NCBI RefSeq assembly: GCF_003576645.1
Contig: NC_044919.1
Coordinates: 342,680-406,679 of the forward strand
Direction of reading: 5' to 3'
Source of the DNA: Ipomoea triloba
Taxonomy: Eukaryota; Streptophyta; Magnoliopsida; Solanales; Convolvulaceae
Length of the DNA stretch: 64,000 nucleotides
The notes below the pieces were generated by a model. That model saw only the letters and a program-made list of their open reading frames with translations. It did no database searches and was not told the DNA's origin. Both the position numbers and the translations under genes were made by a program. Shown here piece after piece: positions 36,042 to 48,340 of this stretch (its first letter is position 1; each line of letters opens with the position of its first letter).

Positions 36042-36490
36042 TTGGTGCCGTCAGGCGTCAGATTTCGAATTTTCCGGCGATCAGGAGTGTGAGAAACCGG
36101 TGGGTAACATTCCGGAGCTTTGTGCGATCGAAGATGAAGACATTTGAGAGCGTAAACTCGAGGAACGAGGACTGAGGTTGTTGCTTGGTTGGTAAGGAAA
36201 CGAAAATTCAACAATCTTATCGGAAAAGATGCGGAGGGAGGGAAATGAATGGCCGGTTGGATAAGATTTTGTTCACGAAACTATCATTATAGATTGATTA
36301 ACGTGGAAATCTCTGTTTTGACAATTTGACAGATGAAAGTGAAATTCTTGTACTACAAATGGTTCGGATAATAGCAAATATATGAAATGGTAAGCCAACT
36401 AGTTCCTTGGGCCTTGATAGGATAAGGTTGCATGCATCTGTTGGGCCTTGGGCCTGTAAAATTCAAACTTGTTCCAAAAAATGTTATTAT
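36042..36490. other. DUF2358 promoter and region before the tRNA gene
   Basis: Both neighbours are on the minus strand. The stretch next to the start codon is GC-rich relative to the rest. An A6 run at 36476-36481 (T6 on the minus strand) suits RNA polymerase III termination for the tRNA. No protein gene is seen. Confidence 0.6.
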
Positions 36491-36574
36491 TGTCAGAAGT
36501 GGGATTTGAACCCACGCCTTCTCACGAAGACCAGAACTTGAGTCTGGCGCCTTAGACCACTCGGCCATCCTGAC
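36491..36574 (-). tRNA. tRNA-Leu (anticodon CAA)
   Basis: 84 nt without intron. On the minus strand it starts GTCAGGATGGCCGAGTGGTC with the A box and ends in the B box GGTTCAAATCC and acceptor strand TTCTGAC plus discriminator A. The anticodon stem-loop CCAGA-CTCAAGT-TCTGG gives anticodon CAA. The long variable arm (TCTTCGTGAGAAGG region) is typical of tRNA-Leu. A T6 run ten bases downstream on the minus strand can terminate RNA polymerase III. CCA is not encoded, as expected for a nuclear gene. Confidence 0.95.
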
Positions 36575-37616
36575 AAGTGACCTTTGTTTCCTAAACTTCT
36601 TTATATCTTCATGTCTGCATATTGTGTTCAAATCCTCCAGAACTGAACTTGTCTCAAAATGAGATCTTTAATGTATGTCACCACTGAACTGGGGGTGATA
36701 ATCAGGGCGAATGACGACTGATCACTGATGAAAATGGAAATTCGGAGGGTTTGGAGAGTTTAACTAATGGTGATAGAGTCATATGATGGGGTTTTGAAGT
36801 TTATGGAGAGTAATATGTTTTATTTGAAACAAATAAAATATATTTATTTTATTGTCAATGCATTTACTCAATAGTATAAAATAAATTAGCGAGCGTTGAG
36901 ATCTAGAGTTATTGTTTAGAGATGGTTATGTATGTTAATTTGATTTTTTTTTTTTTTAGAATAACTTGATCTTATTTATACTTGATTCATGTGTGAGATC
37001 ATATGTTATCGAAAATAGACGAGTAATCAACGCATACAACAAGTCAATCACACAATTAAAACAACCTATTAACCCTCATGGCTCATAGTGAACTACATTG
37101 ACAACCTGACAGGCATAAGTTAACATGTCCAAGTCAATCTAATGCAAGTGATCATCTTAAACGGACATTTTCATTACACATAATCAATTATAAATGCTAA
37201 AATACTAACTGCATTCTTAAAAATATTCTTTAAACACACTATTTGAATTGTTGAATCGGTTAAATATCTTATAACCCATCAATGTCTCAGGTAAAAATAA
37301 TGGATTTTCACCAAACATTTTAAAAAATAAAATCCCATTTTGGGCCACTCGTACCATTTTCTATTTTAAGAAGATTACCTATGGCACTGAAACTTTTCCA
37401 GTAATTATATTGGCTATATTATATCGAGTCTGTAACGGAAACCAAATTGGATGCTAATCAAATCTCCCTCGTCTTTGGACTTCGGCGAATGATTATCATC
37501 CCTGTCTGTCATCTTCCAGATTCTCGCACCAATTTTTCTTCGTATCTCTCAAATGCATAGTTTTTTTTCAAAGCCGTCCTGTAAGAAAAACTGATTGTGC
37601 TGAGGTGAGCGGGACG
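36575..37616. other. Intergenic and promoter region of the golgin gene
   Basis: AT-rich, with no coding or RNA feature. The 150 bp before 37617 form the leader of the divergently placed golgin gene. Confidence 0.6.
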
Positions 37617-40600
37617 ATGCGGGGTTCCATTGCGAATTTGAAGGAGAATCTGAATAGAATGGCTCTTGAAATTCACGACGACGATGAAAATGATGCCGCA
37701 CTTTCACTGTATAGAAATTCAGGTGACAGAGCCCAAAATTCATCAGTAACGCCCGCCGATCGTAGGATTTCTCGAAATTTCTCCCCTTCCAAGTCGCTCA
37801 CGCATCGCCATTCTCCCATCGCCAATGGCTTCGATTCTGCATACGAGAACGAGGTACTAGAAGTTAGTTGGAGCATTGGAGAGTCACGGTTCACGTGTTT
37901 TTACTTATTGGATTGTTGTCATGGACGTTGTTGATGTCTTTTTTAGAAGGTGGACCTAATTACCTAAAGCATTCAGCTTATTCCATGATTCTTAACACAG
38001 TTCCAAAACCTGTAGAATCAAATTGTAAAAACAATGCTATATTTTCTAATCAGACTTCAGATACTAAGCTCTTACTATTAGTTAATGCATTTGGCTGGTG
38101 AAAGTTGCTTCTTGTAGCATGAATTCTCTCTGTTCTTCAGATACTGGTCTTTATGTGCTTTAGTCTGAATGTCTGATGTTTTAATGCTCCAGTTACAGTG
38201 AAATATGGGGACCCTAGCTCACATCTTTTCATATTAGTTACTTTGTGCTTTTGAAGGCAAATATGAATGCTTGATACTGCTTACAGTTTCTCTTTATTTG
38301 CTTTGCTTTTGGGATGGGGAAAGGTGTCAAAACATAATGCTTAACAAGAAATATTTATTTGCAATTTGAAATTTTATAGTTTAACTTGGAAATGGTGTAA
38401 TTTTAATGGCAGAGGACTTTTCTTACTATCTTTTCTCCTTGCATTTGTGCTTATTTGCCAATTAGCTAAGCATTCTTTCACTCTCTATTGTAGATATTAA
38501 AAAACAAAGCAGACGTCAAAAGACTCCAACAGTCTGAGGCTGAAGTTAAGGAATTGTCAGTTGTCTATGATGCATTGTTAAAGGAGAAAGAGGTAATCGT
38601 CTCTCCGAACTTCATGTGAGAATGCACTTGAAGGGTTTCATTTTCTAAAGGCAAATATTTTCTTCCTTCTCTTTTGACATTAATATCTTTTTCTTTATCG
38701 TCAAAAGTAATTTACTGCATTTTAAAACTTGGAGGTCTACACTTTACAGGATGAGATGTCAAGGTTGAATGAAGAAACTATATCATTGATACCAAATTTA
38801 GAAACAAGTTTTGTGTTGAATGCATCAAGAAACGTTCTCAATGTATGCTTTTAGTTATTTTATTCTTCTCATTTTCTTTAATTAATTTGCTTTGTATGTA
38901 CTTTGTTTAAATATTTCAATTTGGTTATCTAGCCATTATCTATAACAACTATAGCGGCTTGCTATCACTTATCACCACCCTTCTGTCTTGATAATTTGTG
39001 AATGCTGGGCTGTTGTAGTGTTCTATAATATGGATTTGCTAGCCTGATATGCTATTTGAATTTTGAAGTTATTTCCAAATACTTTTTTAGGAAAGTTGCT
39101 GATGGTACATGCATTTGTACAGGGGAATAGTTGTCAATCTTCTGGTCAACAACATAAACCTATAGTGAAAAGTTACTCCATAGGAAGCCCTGCGAACATT
39201 CTGGATTCTCCCGGCCATGATGTGTTCAACAATGGAACTCTTTGGTGCAGTGATAATGTAATAGCTACTTCCTATTCCTTAGTGCAGAATGAAGCAATGT
39301 GGTTTTTATTGTTTTCTATTCCTTATTACACAAATGTTTATGCTCAAGGAGTATGTCACTTATCCTATTATAGTGAATTTGACAAGATACATTAATGATC
39401 TAGGAGCTAGTGGACTTTATGGAAGGGAAAAATAGATCACTGGTTTCTACACAAACAGTTTATGAGTTGCGATTAAAACAATTAAGGATGGAGCTTGATA
39501 AAAAATGCAGAAAGATGGCAATTATTGTAAACAAATTACAAGGTATTTCCATACTGATTAACATTACTCCTGACATTTCATTGGTGTTTCTAGATACTAT
39601 TTAACTTGGGTGATACTTTCATTCTTAGAGGAGCAGAAGCTGAATGCTTCTTTTGAACAGGAGCTGAACTCTTTAAAAGTTGGCAATGATAATGTAAGTT
39701 CTGACACGGTGCTTCGCATGATTGATGAATGTTGCTACTTTCTGACTTAGATTTTTTTTAACTTCTCCACGCTTTCTTTCACTATGTTCCTGTTTCAGAT
39801 GACTTTAGAGTTGAAAAGAATTCATGATGAGCTGAATCAGAAAACATCAGAAATCCAGCAGTTGCAAATGGAGCTTCACACAAGAGATAATGAAGAAACA
39901 AATGAACTGATGGCAACAAATTTGAGAAGAGTAATAGTGACACTGCAGAATGAAAACAGCACTCTTAAGGTTAATGAAAACATAATTTTATTTTTACTTT
40001 TTTTTGTGCTTTGGTGTTCATAAGTACTCTAAAATTGGTAAAATGCTTTATCACCAGCCTTTTCTACATCCTCTCTTTGTTGCAGACTGAGAAAGAAAAG
40101 TTGGAGGCTGCCTTGATAGCATCCCAACTTTCACCTGGCCAGACAAGTCTACCTGGTGGTAATGAGGTTGGTTGCTCAAGCTTTAGATATAACCATTAAT
40201 GACACAGAATCCCCACCCCCCAAACACAATATTCTTTAACAATTTTATTATTGTCTAATGAAGCCTTCTTCAATCCAACTATGTAAATTTGCTTCTATCT
40301 AGACACAGTCACCACCAGTATTTCCCAAACAAGAAGAAATGGAGAAATTATTGCAAAAACTTGAAATTGATTTGAATGAAATGCGCAAAGAGAGGGACAA
40401 AGCACTGCAAGAACTTAATCGTCTTAAGCAGCACCTGCTAGAGAAGGTCATTTCTCCCTCTTCTTCTTTGTTTGCTGGGGTGGGGGTTTTCAATTACATG
40501 TTATAAATTAACTTATCACCAGGCTTGTGTAGTAGCTGTGGCATATATTTTATTTACAAGCATTTTGATATCTTACCAAAAAATCTGATTAGACATTTAC

Positions 40601-42584
40601 ATGCCTGAAATTTTAGTACATCTTTCGTGATTATAAGCCAACACTTCTCTCCTTGTATAAGTATCACTTTTTATCTCCATAAATCTGGTTTTCTTAGTGA
40701 TTTTAATTACTCCAAAGAGAAATGAAGATAGTTTTTATTACTTTCATGTTTCCAGGAATCTGAAGAATCAGAGAAAATGGATGAGGATGGCAAGCTTATT
40801 GAACAACTACAACAAAATAATGAACACCTAAGAGCTCAAGTATTGCACTTAGAGACAGCACTTAAGCAGTCAGCTACAAGTCAAGAAGAAGTTAAGAGTT
40901 CTATTGATAATGAATTGAAGAAGGCAAAGGAAACAATTGATGAGCTGAATGGAAAACTGGCAAGTCGTTTGAGTGTTATAGAAGCTAAGAACATTGAAAT
41001 CCTTAACCTGCAAACTGCATTAGGCCAGTACTATGCAGAACTTGAAGCTAAGGTATATATTATTTTTATTTATTCCTCTTTAGGTGATCAACTTGAGTTT
41101 TGTGACATAGAGGAGGAGCTGGCCAAGAGTGATAGGGGTTTAAGAGTGTAAGAATTTGTTATGATATATGCATTCAAACATCCTTAAATTCTCAAAAATG
41201 ATTGGGGTTTTACAGCATTGTTGCTTTTCTGTACTCAGGAACGTCTTGGAGAAAAATTGACTACAGCGAAGGAAGAATTGACTAGACTTTCCGGGCTTTT
41301 GAAGGTCCGTCCATACCATATCCCATTTGCTTCATTTTATTGCTTGTATTCATTTTTCTATAGAAAAGAATTGTGTACACCCTTTCTGTATGGTGATTTT
41401 CTAAAACCAGCTATGGACTACAGAACTTGTGCTTCTTGGAATTTGTGGTTAATTTGGGTTCTACTTTTCTGATACTTTGATCATGAGATTTCCAATGTCA
41501 TTTTTTTACAGGATTCTCATCAACAGTCAGAAACATTGAAAAGGGAGAAGGTTGAAGTATTGGCTAAGCTTTCAGATGCGGAGAGGAAATTATCTGAAAG
41601 GAAGAGCAGACTGAATAAGCTTGAGCAAGACAATGAAAAACTAAGCCGTGCTCTTGAGCAGAGCATGACCAGATTGAATAGGATGTCATTGGATTCAGAC
41701 AATTATGTTGACAGGTTAGTTCTTTGAACTTCCTTAACGTTATTGCCTCTCTGACATGGATGGTGTCACTAAATCTTCAATTAATTACAGTTGTGTTCAG
41801 TTAGTAATTATACAACTACTTTTTGCTAGTTTCTCCAACATTGTTTTTCAATTTCAGCATCTCCGTTTTACTCAATGCAGGCGAATTGTGATCAAGTTAT
41901 TGGTGACTTACTTCCAGCGAAACCACAGCAAAGAGGTATGGGCATTTAAACGAGTATCAGTGTTCCCATTATCTGTTTGCGGAATATGCCATAGCCAATG
42001 CATGTGCTACATTGTCTTAGGTTCTGGATCTTTTGGCCCGCATGCTTGGATTTTCTGATGAAGAGAAGCAAAGAATAGGGATTGCTCAACAAGGATCAGG
42101 TAAAGGCGTTATTCGGGGTGTCTTGGGTCTCCCTGGCAGATTAGTAGGAGGCATCTTTGGCGGAGGCTCAATCACTTCTAATATGAATCCCAATAATCAG
42201 GTGCATACACGTCTGATTTTCATTTTTCAAGATGCAACATATCTTTAAACTGATAGTGTGATGACACATTAATATTTTATATATTATATGCTCAACAAGC
42301 ACCCTATGACTTTCTCTATCCAGTCATTTGTAGATCTGTGGGTTGATTTTCTTCTTAAAGAGACTGAAGAAAGAGAGAGAAGGGAGGCTGCTGAAGAATA
42401 CAAGGGAGATGAACAAGGTGAGGATGTTTCTGCTGCCATGGAACATAGACCAAATGCTTCTGCTACATCCTTATCATCTTCATTACAAATAGATCCTCCG
42501 GAACACTCGGATTCAGAGTTCTCAACTGTACCTCTCACCTCTCCTGCCACAAATATTCCATTTTCTAGACTGCCAAGAGAATGA
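37617..42584 (+). CDS. GC4: Golgin candidate 3/4-like protein with GRAB domain
   Basis: Fifteen exons close in frame: 37617-37853, 38494-38592, 38750-38842, 39123-39257, 39404-39542, 39629-39693, 39799-39969, 40086-40166, 40303-40446, 40756-41052, 41239-41304, 41512-41714, 41881-41935, 42021-42200, 42324-42584. The product has 741 residues. The N-terminus (MRGSIANLKENLNRMALEIHDDD) matches GC3/GC4, the GMAP-210-like plant golgins. Residues from about 80 to 575 are mostly coiled coil. RRIVIKLLVTYFQRNHSKEVL followed by LARMLGFSDEEKQRIG (about 578-615) is the GRAB domain that binds ARF1-type GTPases at the cis-Golgi. The tail is Ser/Pro-rich. The ATG at 37617 is chosen because no in-frame ATG lies closer upstream. 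Convergent with RTNLB (stop at 43018); the GC4-reticulon neighbourhood also occurs in Arabidopsis chromosome 2 (recalled). Confidence 0.93.
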
Positions 42585-43017
42585 CCAAAAATTTTATGTT
42601 TTCTTTTCTCTTTTTGGATCGACATAGTAATATGCAAGTCTATTTTGTTCTACTTTCTTTCTGAATGAGAACCATGGGAAAGTTTTGTTCAGAAAAGATG
42701 ACTTAAAGGCAAACGAACACAACTCTGAACTCTGAAGTGTTAAGACAGCAGCATCAAGTAGCAGATATTCAGAGTGAACAAAGCATTTACAACAGAATGA
42801 CGAAGAAGATTATATGTATGTTGGCAAAACACCTACTTTTAATAAGCACTGAAACGGCACTAGTACAAACGCTAAAGCTAATTCTGCAATCTTCCAATTC
42901 CATCCATATCAAGAACTCAAAAACAAGTCATGGAATCATACACAAATACATTAAAACTCCAACACAGTTTTCAAAGCCCACAGCCATTGTTGCGATGTCA
43001 TCTGCATACCTCTCTGC
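42585..43017. other. Convergent 3' flanks of the golgin and RTNLB genes
   Basis: No gene is present; the open frames here are antisense shadows of RTNLB. From 42704 onward the sequence is repeated identically from 45078 because of an assembly join. Confidence 0.65.
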
Positions 43018-45076
43018 TCACGCCCTCTTCTTGTCCTTCAATGGCCCTCGAGGAATTTTACTCAAAACTTTTGCATCAAACACTGCATATTGCTTCTTTA
43101 TCTCAATCATTGCTTTCTCGGCAATTGGATCAATTTTGTCTTCATACTTCTCGTAAATGACTGGAACAGTATGCAGTAGTACAAATGCTGTTTCATTGAA
43201 AGGGAAGTAATTACTAATTACTATATGGTCAATAATATATGCCATAAATTCGAGATAATTTAGCATAATTGATTGCACTTACTTATGTAGAACAACGTCA
43301 AAAAATTGCACCAACTGCCAACAATTGAGAGGACCCATAGACCAGCAATTACCTAAAGAAAATGTGAGATAGAAGGTTATTAACAATTGAAGAAATGAAA
43401 ATAATAATTCAACAAGTTATCCACTGAATGAAAAAACTAGCACAACAGTCAGAAATTCCACATCAGAATCTATTCAAGCATTATCAGCAAAGTGCTGTTT
43501 GAAATTCTTAAATATGCATTTTAAAATTTTGAAAATGGCTCTCTTTTATATTCTGAATCAGTGTTCATTGATATCCTAAATGTTGTTGCTAAATGAAGAG
43601 ATAAAAACATTTTACTTTTGTACCACCCTGCAGCAGGGAGGAAAGAAAGCCCAAGCAGGCACAAAACAGCAATTTAGGTATCAGGATTACAGAGACTTAC
43701 AGCAAGAAACATCTTGAGATCTCTTCCAGATGCAATTTCTCGCAACAAAGCCAAACCGCGGTTAATTTCAATTCTCAAGGCAGCAGCAACCTGAAGGAAG
43801 GGATCCTCTGGAATGTGAACTTCTGGGATGCGGGGAGAAGACCTGTCAAAATAATCATCTACATATTTAGTAGAGTGAAGTCCACCTAATTTTGAATCAT
43901 GTAAAGAAGTAGAGGCCCACTTATTGATGAAGGATGATGCATTGGACAACAAGAACGAGATTGCAAGAGCAATTATCAAAACATGGCAGACTAGTGTTAG
44001 TAGGTGGTAATCGAGCAATTCAAACAGAACCCAGACAGCAGTAGCTCCACCAAGCACTCCAGCAGATATCTTCTTGTTCCTCCACAAAAACACATCAGCA
44101 GCTGCACCAATTAGGCAGGAAAACCAGCTCAGAATTTGAATGAATAGCAAACAATTCAATCATATCTGTATGCCATTTCCAAAAATCAAACTTCCAACAG
44201 TTAGCATTCAATAATACATCCATTAGGAAACCAAAAACAGAAAATAAATCAGTCTCAAAAACTTCAATGCCATTCTTACCTGAGCAAAGGGAATAGATAA
44301 TTTTTTTAGCAATCAGAGCATGGTTTTCTTTTCTCATCAGTCATCAACAGTTAGACAACTATACAATCACATTTGCAAATCTACCTATCTCTTGAATTCA
44401 GATACTGTAGAGCTCTGAGCTTTGCTCAACTTCAAGGCAGGTGGTACACAAAAAAAAAAACTAAAATATTCCATAAAGCAGCAAAGTAACAAGCAGAGCT
44501 CAAGAAAGTAATCACGACAAATAGAACTGCACAGGCAGCACATTAAAAAAATAAAAAATTAAAACTACAAGCCACTACTCAAGCAATATAAAATAGATAC
44601 AGATCTAGCTACATACTTTAAGAATCTTAAAACCCTAAACCACTCGATCTCATCTTATACCACCATACCGAGATTAGCTTTCAAAAACACCTACTGAAGT
44701 ACTGAGCACTGAAAATATAACAACATATAGATATAATATTCAAATTATTCGTAGCAGAAAAGACGGATCAGACGATTGTTAAAACCTCTAAATCCCTAAT
44801 AAAAGTTATCAACTAGTAACAAATTCATAAAATTCAAAATTAAAAATTATGCAAAACAGAGTGTATATTTACGCATATAAACAGTGAGTGTCGGTGTCGT
44901 TATAAACTAATAAACATACGTTTGCCTCCACCGAAAACCTTGTGCACAGGCCGTTCTCGGCCGAAAATCCGCCAAATCTTAGCCTTAACGGACGACGGCG
45001 ACACATCAGCCTTCGGATGCTCTTTCTCAGATTCAGAATCAGAGGAAGACGAGCTGTCGGCCCGGTGAATCTTCTC
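42704..45076. repeat. Segment duplicated identically at 45078-47450 (contig overlap)
   Basis: The 2373 bp before the single N at 45077 recur after it with a constant offset of 2374. Introns and untranslated sequence are as identical as exons, and the second copy starts exactly at the N. This is the signature of two contigs joined without merging their overlap. Confidence 0.93.
43018..45076 (-). pseudogene. RTNLB: RTNLB gene, assembly copy A (truncated by the N join)
   Basis: Exons matching copy B are at 43018-43187, 43283-43352, 43701-43842, 43921-44101 and a partial exon 1 at 44920-45076. The first 60 nt of coding sequence, including ATG, are missing because the contig stops at the N. It is sequence-identical to copy B, so it should not be counted as another gene. 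Confidence 0.9.
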
Positions 45077-45077
45077 N
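45077..45077. other. Single-N assembly join 1
   Basis: One N interrupts exon 1 of RTNLB. The sequence after it restarts at the equivalent of 42704. One base cannot be a measured gap here. Confidence 0.95.
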
Positions 45078-45391
45078 TAAAGGCAAACGAACACAACTCT
45101 GAACTCTGAAGTGTTAAGACAGCAGCATCAAGTAGCAGATATTCAGAGTGAACAAAGCATTTACAACAGAATGACGAAGAAGATTATATGTATGTTGGCA
45201 AAACACCTACTTTTAATAAGCACTGAAACGGCACTAGTACAAACGCTAAAGCTAATTCTGCAATCTTCCAATTCCATCCATATCAAGAACTCAAAAACAA
45301 GTCATGGAATCATACACAAATACATTAAAACTCCAACACAGTTTTCAAAGCCCACAGCCATTGTTGCGATGTCATCTGCATACCTCTCTGC

Positions 45392-47510
45392 TCACGCCCT
45401 CTTCTTGTCCTTCAATGGCCCTCGAGGAATTTTACTCAAAACTTTTGCATCAAACACTGCATATTGCTTCTTTATCTCAATCATTGCTTTCTCGGCAATT
45501 GGATCAATTTTGTCTTCATACTTCTCGTAAATGACTGGAACAGTATGCAGTAGTACAAATGCTGTTTCATTGAAAGGGAAGTAATTACTAATTACTATAT
45601 GGTCAATAATATATGCCATAAATTCGAGATAATTTAGCATAATTGATTGCACTTACTTATGTAGAACAACGTCAAAAAATTGCACCAACTGCCAACAATT
45701 GAGAGGACCCATAGACCAGCAATTACCTAAAGAAAATGTGAGATAGAAGGTTATTAACAATTGAAGAAATGAAAATAATAATTCAACAAGTTATCCACTG
45801 AATGAAAAAACTAGCACAACAGTCAGAAATTCCACATCAGAATCTATTCAAGCATTATCAGCAAAGTGCTGTTTGAAATTCTTAAATATGCATTTTAAAA
45901 TTTTGAAAATGGCTCTCTTTTATATTCTGAATCAGTGTTCATTGATATCCTAAATGTTGTTGCTAAATGAAGAGATAAAAACATTTTACTTTTGTACCAC
46001 CCTGCAGCAGGGAGGAAAGAAAGCCCAAGCAGGCACAAAACAGCAATTTAGGTATCAGGATTACAGAGACTTACAGCAAGAAACATCTTGAGATCTCTTC
46101 CAGATGCAATTTCTCGCAACAAAGCCAAACCGCGGTTAATTTCAATTCTCAAGGCAGCAGCAACCTGAAGGAAGGGATCCTCTGGAATGTGAACTTCTGG
46201 GATGCGGGGAGAAGACCTGTCAAAATAATCATCTACATATTTAGTAGAGTGAAGTCCACCTAATTTTGAATCATGTAAAGAAGTAGAGGCCCACTTATTG
46301 ATGAAGGATGATGCATTGGACAACAAGAACGAGATTGCAAGAGCAATTATCAAAACATGGCAGACTAGTGTTAGTAGGTGGTAATCGAGCAATTCAAACA
46401 GAACCCAGACAGCAGTAGCTCCACCAAGCACTCCAGCAGATATCTTCTTGTTCCTCCACAAAAACACATCAGCAGCTGCACCAATTAGGCAGGAAAACCA
46501 GCTCAGAATTTGAATGAATAGCAAACAATTCAATCATATCTGTATGCCATTTCCAAAAATCAAACTTCCAACAGTTAGCATTCAATAATACATCCATTAG
46601 GAAACCAAAAACAGAAAATAAATCAGTCTCAAAAACTTCAATGCCATTCTTACCTGAGCAAAGGGAATAGATAATTTTTTTAGCAATCAGAGCATGGTTT
46701 TCTTTTCTCATCAGTCATCAACAGTTAGACAACTATACAATCACATTTGCAAATCTACCTATCTCTTGAATTCAGATACTGTAGAGCTCTGAGCTTTGCT
46801 CAACTTCAAGGCAGGTGGTACACAAAAAAAAAAACTAAAATATTCCATAAAGCAGCAAAGTAACAAGCAGAGCTCAAGAAAGTAATCACGACAAATAGAA
46901 CTGCACAGGCAGCACATTAAAAAAATAAAAAATTAAAACTACAAGCCACTACTCAAGCAATATAAAATAGATACAGATCTAGCTACATACTTTAAGAATC
47001 TTAAAACCCTAAACCACTCGATCTCATCTTATACCACCATACCGAGATTAGCTTTCAAAAACACCTACTGAAGTACTGAGCACTGAAAATATAACAACAT
47101 ATAGATATAATATTCAAATTATTCGTAGCAGAAAAGACGGATCAGACGATTGTTAAAACCTCTAAATCCCTAATAAAAGTTATCAACTAGTAACAAATTC
47201 ATAAAATTCAAAATTAAAAATTATGCAAAACAGAGTGTATATTTACGCATATAAACAGTGAGTGTCGGTGTCGTTATAAACTAATAAACATACGTTTGCC
47301 TCCACCGAAAACCTTGTGCACAGGCCGTTCTCGGCCGAAAATCCGCCAAATCTTAGCCTTAACGGACGACGGCGACACATCAGCCTTCGGATGCTCTTTC
47401 TCAGATTCAGAATCAGAGGAAGACGAGCTGTCGGCCCGGTGAATCTTCTCAGCTATCTTCTCCATCAAGGATTCTTCGTGATGATCCGTATGTTCCGCGT
47501 GCTCCGCCAT
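45392..47510 (-). CDS. RTNLB: Reticulon-like protein RTNLB, proximal copy (assembly copy B, complete)
   Basis: Five exons close in frame: 47294-47510, 46295-46475, 46075-46216, 45657-45726, 45392-45561, giving 259 residues. The N-terminal 70 residues are acidic, Ser-rich and cytosolic ([20 protein letters not shown]). The reticulon homology domain follows from about residue 60 ([20 protein letters not shown]), with two long hydrophobic hairpins ([40 protein letters not shown]) flanking the loop [13 protein letters not shown]. The C-terminus ends [13 protein letters not shown]. Reticulons wedge into the ER membrane and shape tubules; some RTNLBs also act in immune receptor transport. The intron between exons 2 and 3 is only 78 nt, frame-neutral and stop-free. 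This is the only full version of the proximal gene in the window; 42.7-45.1 kb and 48.2-50.4 kb repeat parts of it. Confidence 0.95.
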
Positions 47511-48157
47511 TTCCGATCCGATTTGCAAAAAAAAGCACCCGAAATTCGATTGAGAAACTGGAAGCAACGGAGAGAGTGTAAATTGATCTCCCAAATACAA
47601 TCTCGCTTTGTATATATATTGTGGGATGAATCGGACGATTCAAACCTGCGGGTTCGGGTCACACCGCTTTTCTTAAATTCATACGTGTCAATAGGTTGTA
47701 CATTTCCTATATTAAAAATTATAAATAAAATAAAATTATAGTACAAAATTTTTGAAGTTTCTTAGTGAAGGAGTTAACGTTGCCTTGAGTACGTCTTGCA
47801 GGCACTTCTTTCTATATAGGAGTGCAGCCAGGTGTCATACCACAAAATCTTAATTTTTTTTTTTTTGAAGGGGGAAACCCATAAGGACGGTGGCATCTAT
47901 TCACCATTGTACATATAGCGCCACGATGGGCAGCCCATTCTATCGAGATCCAGTTGATTTAAAATCACTAGGGGCGGTTGGGGTAGCACATGGAAGCCTT
48001 TAGGAAAAAATTTAAATGACCTAGCGACTGTATCTGCTACTGTGTTTAGCTCCCGTGGTACTGCAATGATCGACCAAGCTTCCATTGATTGTAATTCCCT
48101 TCTGCAGGCTTTTACGAGGTTGCATACTACGTTGTTTGCCGTCAGATCATTCCTCAT
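45893..48157. repeat. Segment duplicated identically at 48159-50423 (contig overlap)
   Basis: The 2265 bp before the N at 48158 recur after it with a constant offset of 2266, covering RTNLB exons 1-3, its introns, its promoter, and the 3' end of the neighbouring LINE. The second copy starts exactly at the N. Confidence 0.93.
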
Positions 48158-48158
48158 N
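48158..48158. other. Single-N assembly join 2
   Basis: One N cuts the LINE 3' coding end. The following sequence restarts inside an RTNLB intron at the equivalent of 45893. Confidence 0.95.
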
Positions 48159-48340
48159 TTTTAAAATTTTGAAAATGGCTCTCTTTTATATTCTGAATCA
48201 GTGTTCATTGATATCCTAAATGTTGTTGCTAAATGAAGAGATAAAAACATTTTACTTTTGTACCACCCTGCAGCAGGGAGGAAAGAAAGCCCAAGCAGGC
48301 ACAAAACAGCAATTTAGGTATCAGGATTACAGAGACTTAC

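Noticed and set aside
41053..41151. Extra golgin exon reading FCDIEEELAKSDRGL
   Set aside because: It is continuation past a good GTATAT donor. The model without it joins to the next exon in frame and resembles the family.
46048..46533. A continuous 161-residue frame joining RTNLB exons 2 and 3 through [13 protein letters not shown]
   Set aside because: As the main product this adds 26 residues absent from known reticulons; GT-AG sites flank a 78-nt intron. Retention is kept only as a finding.
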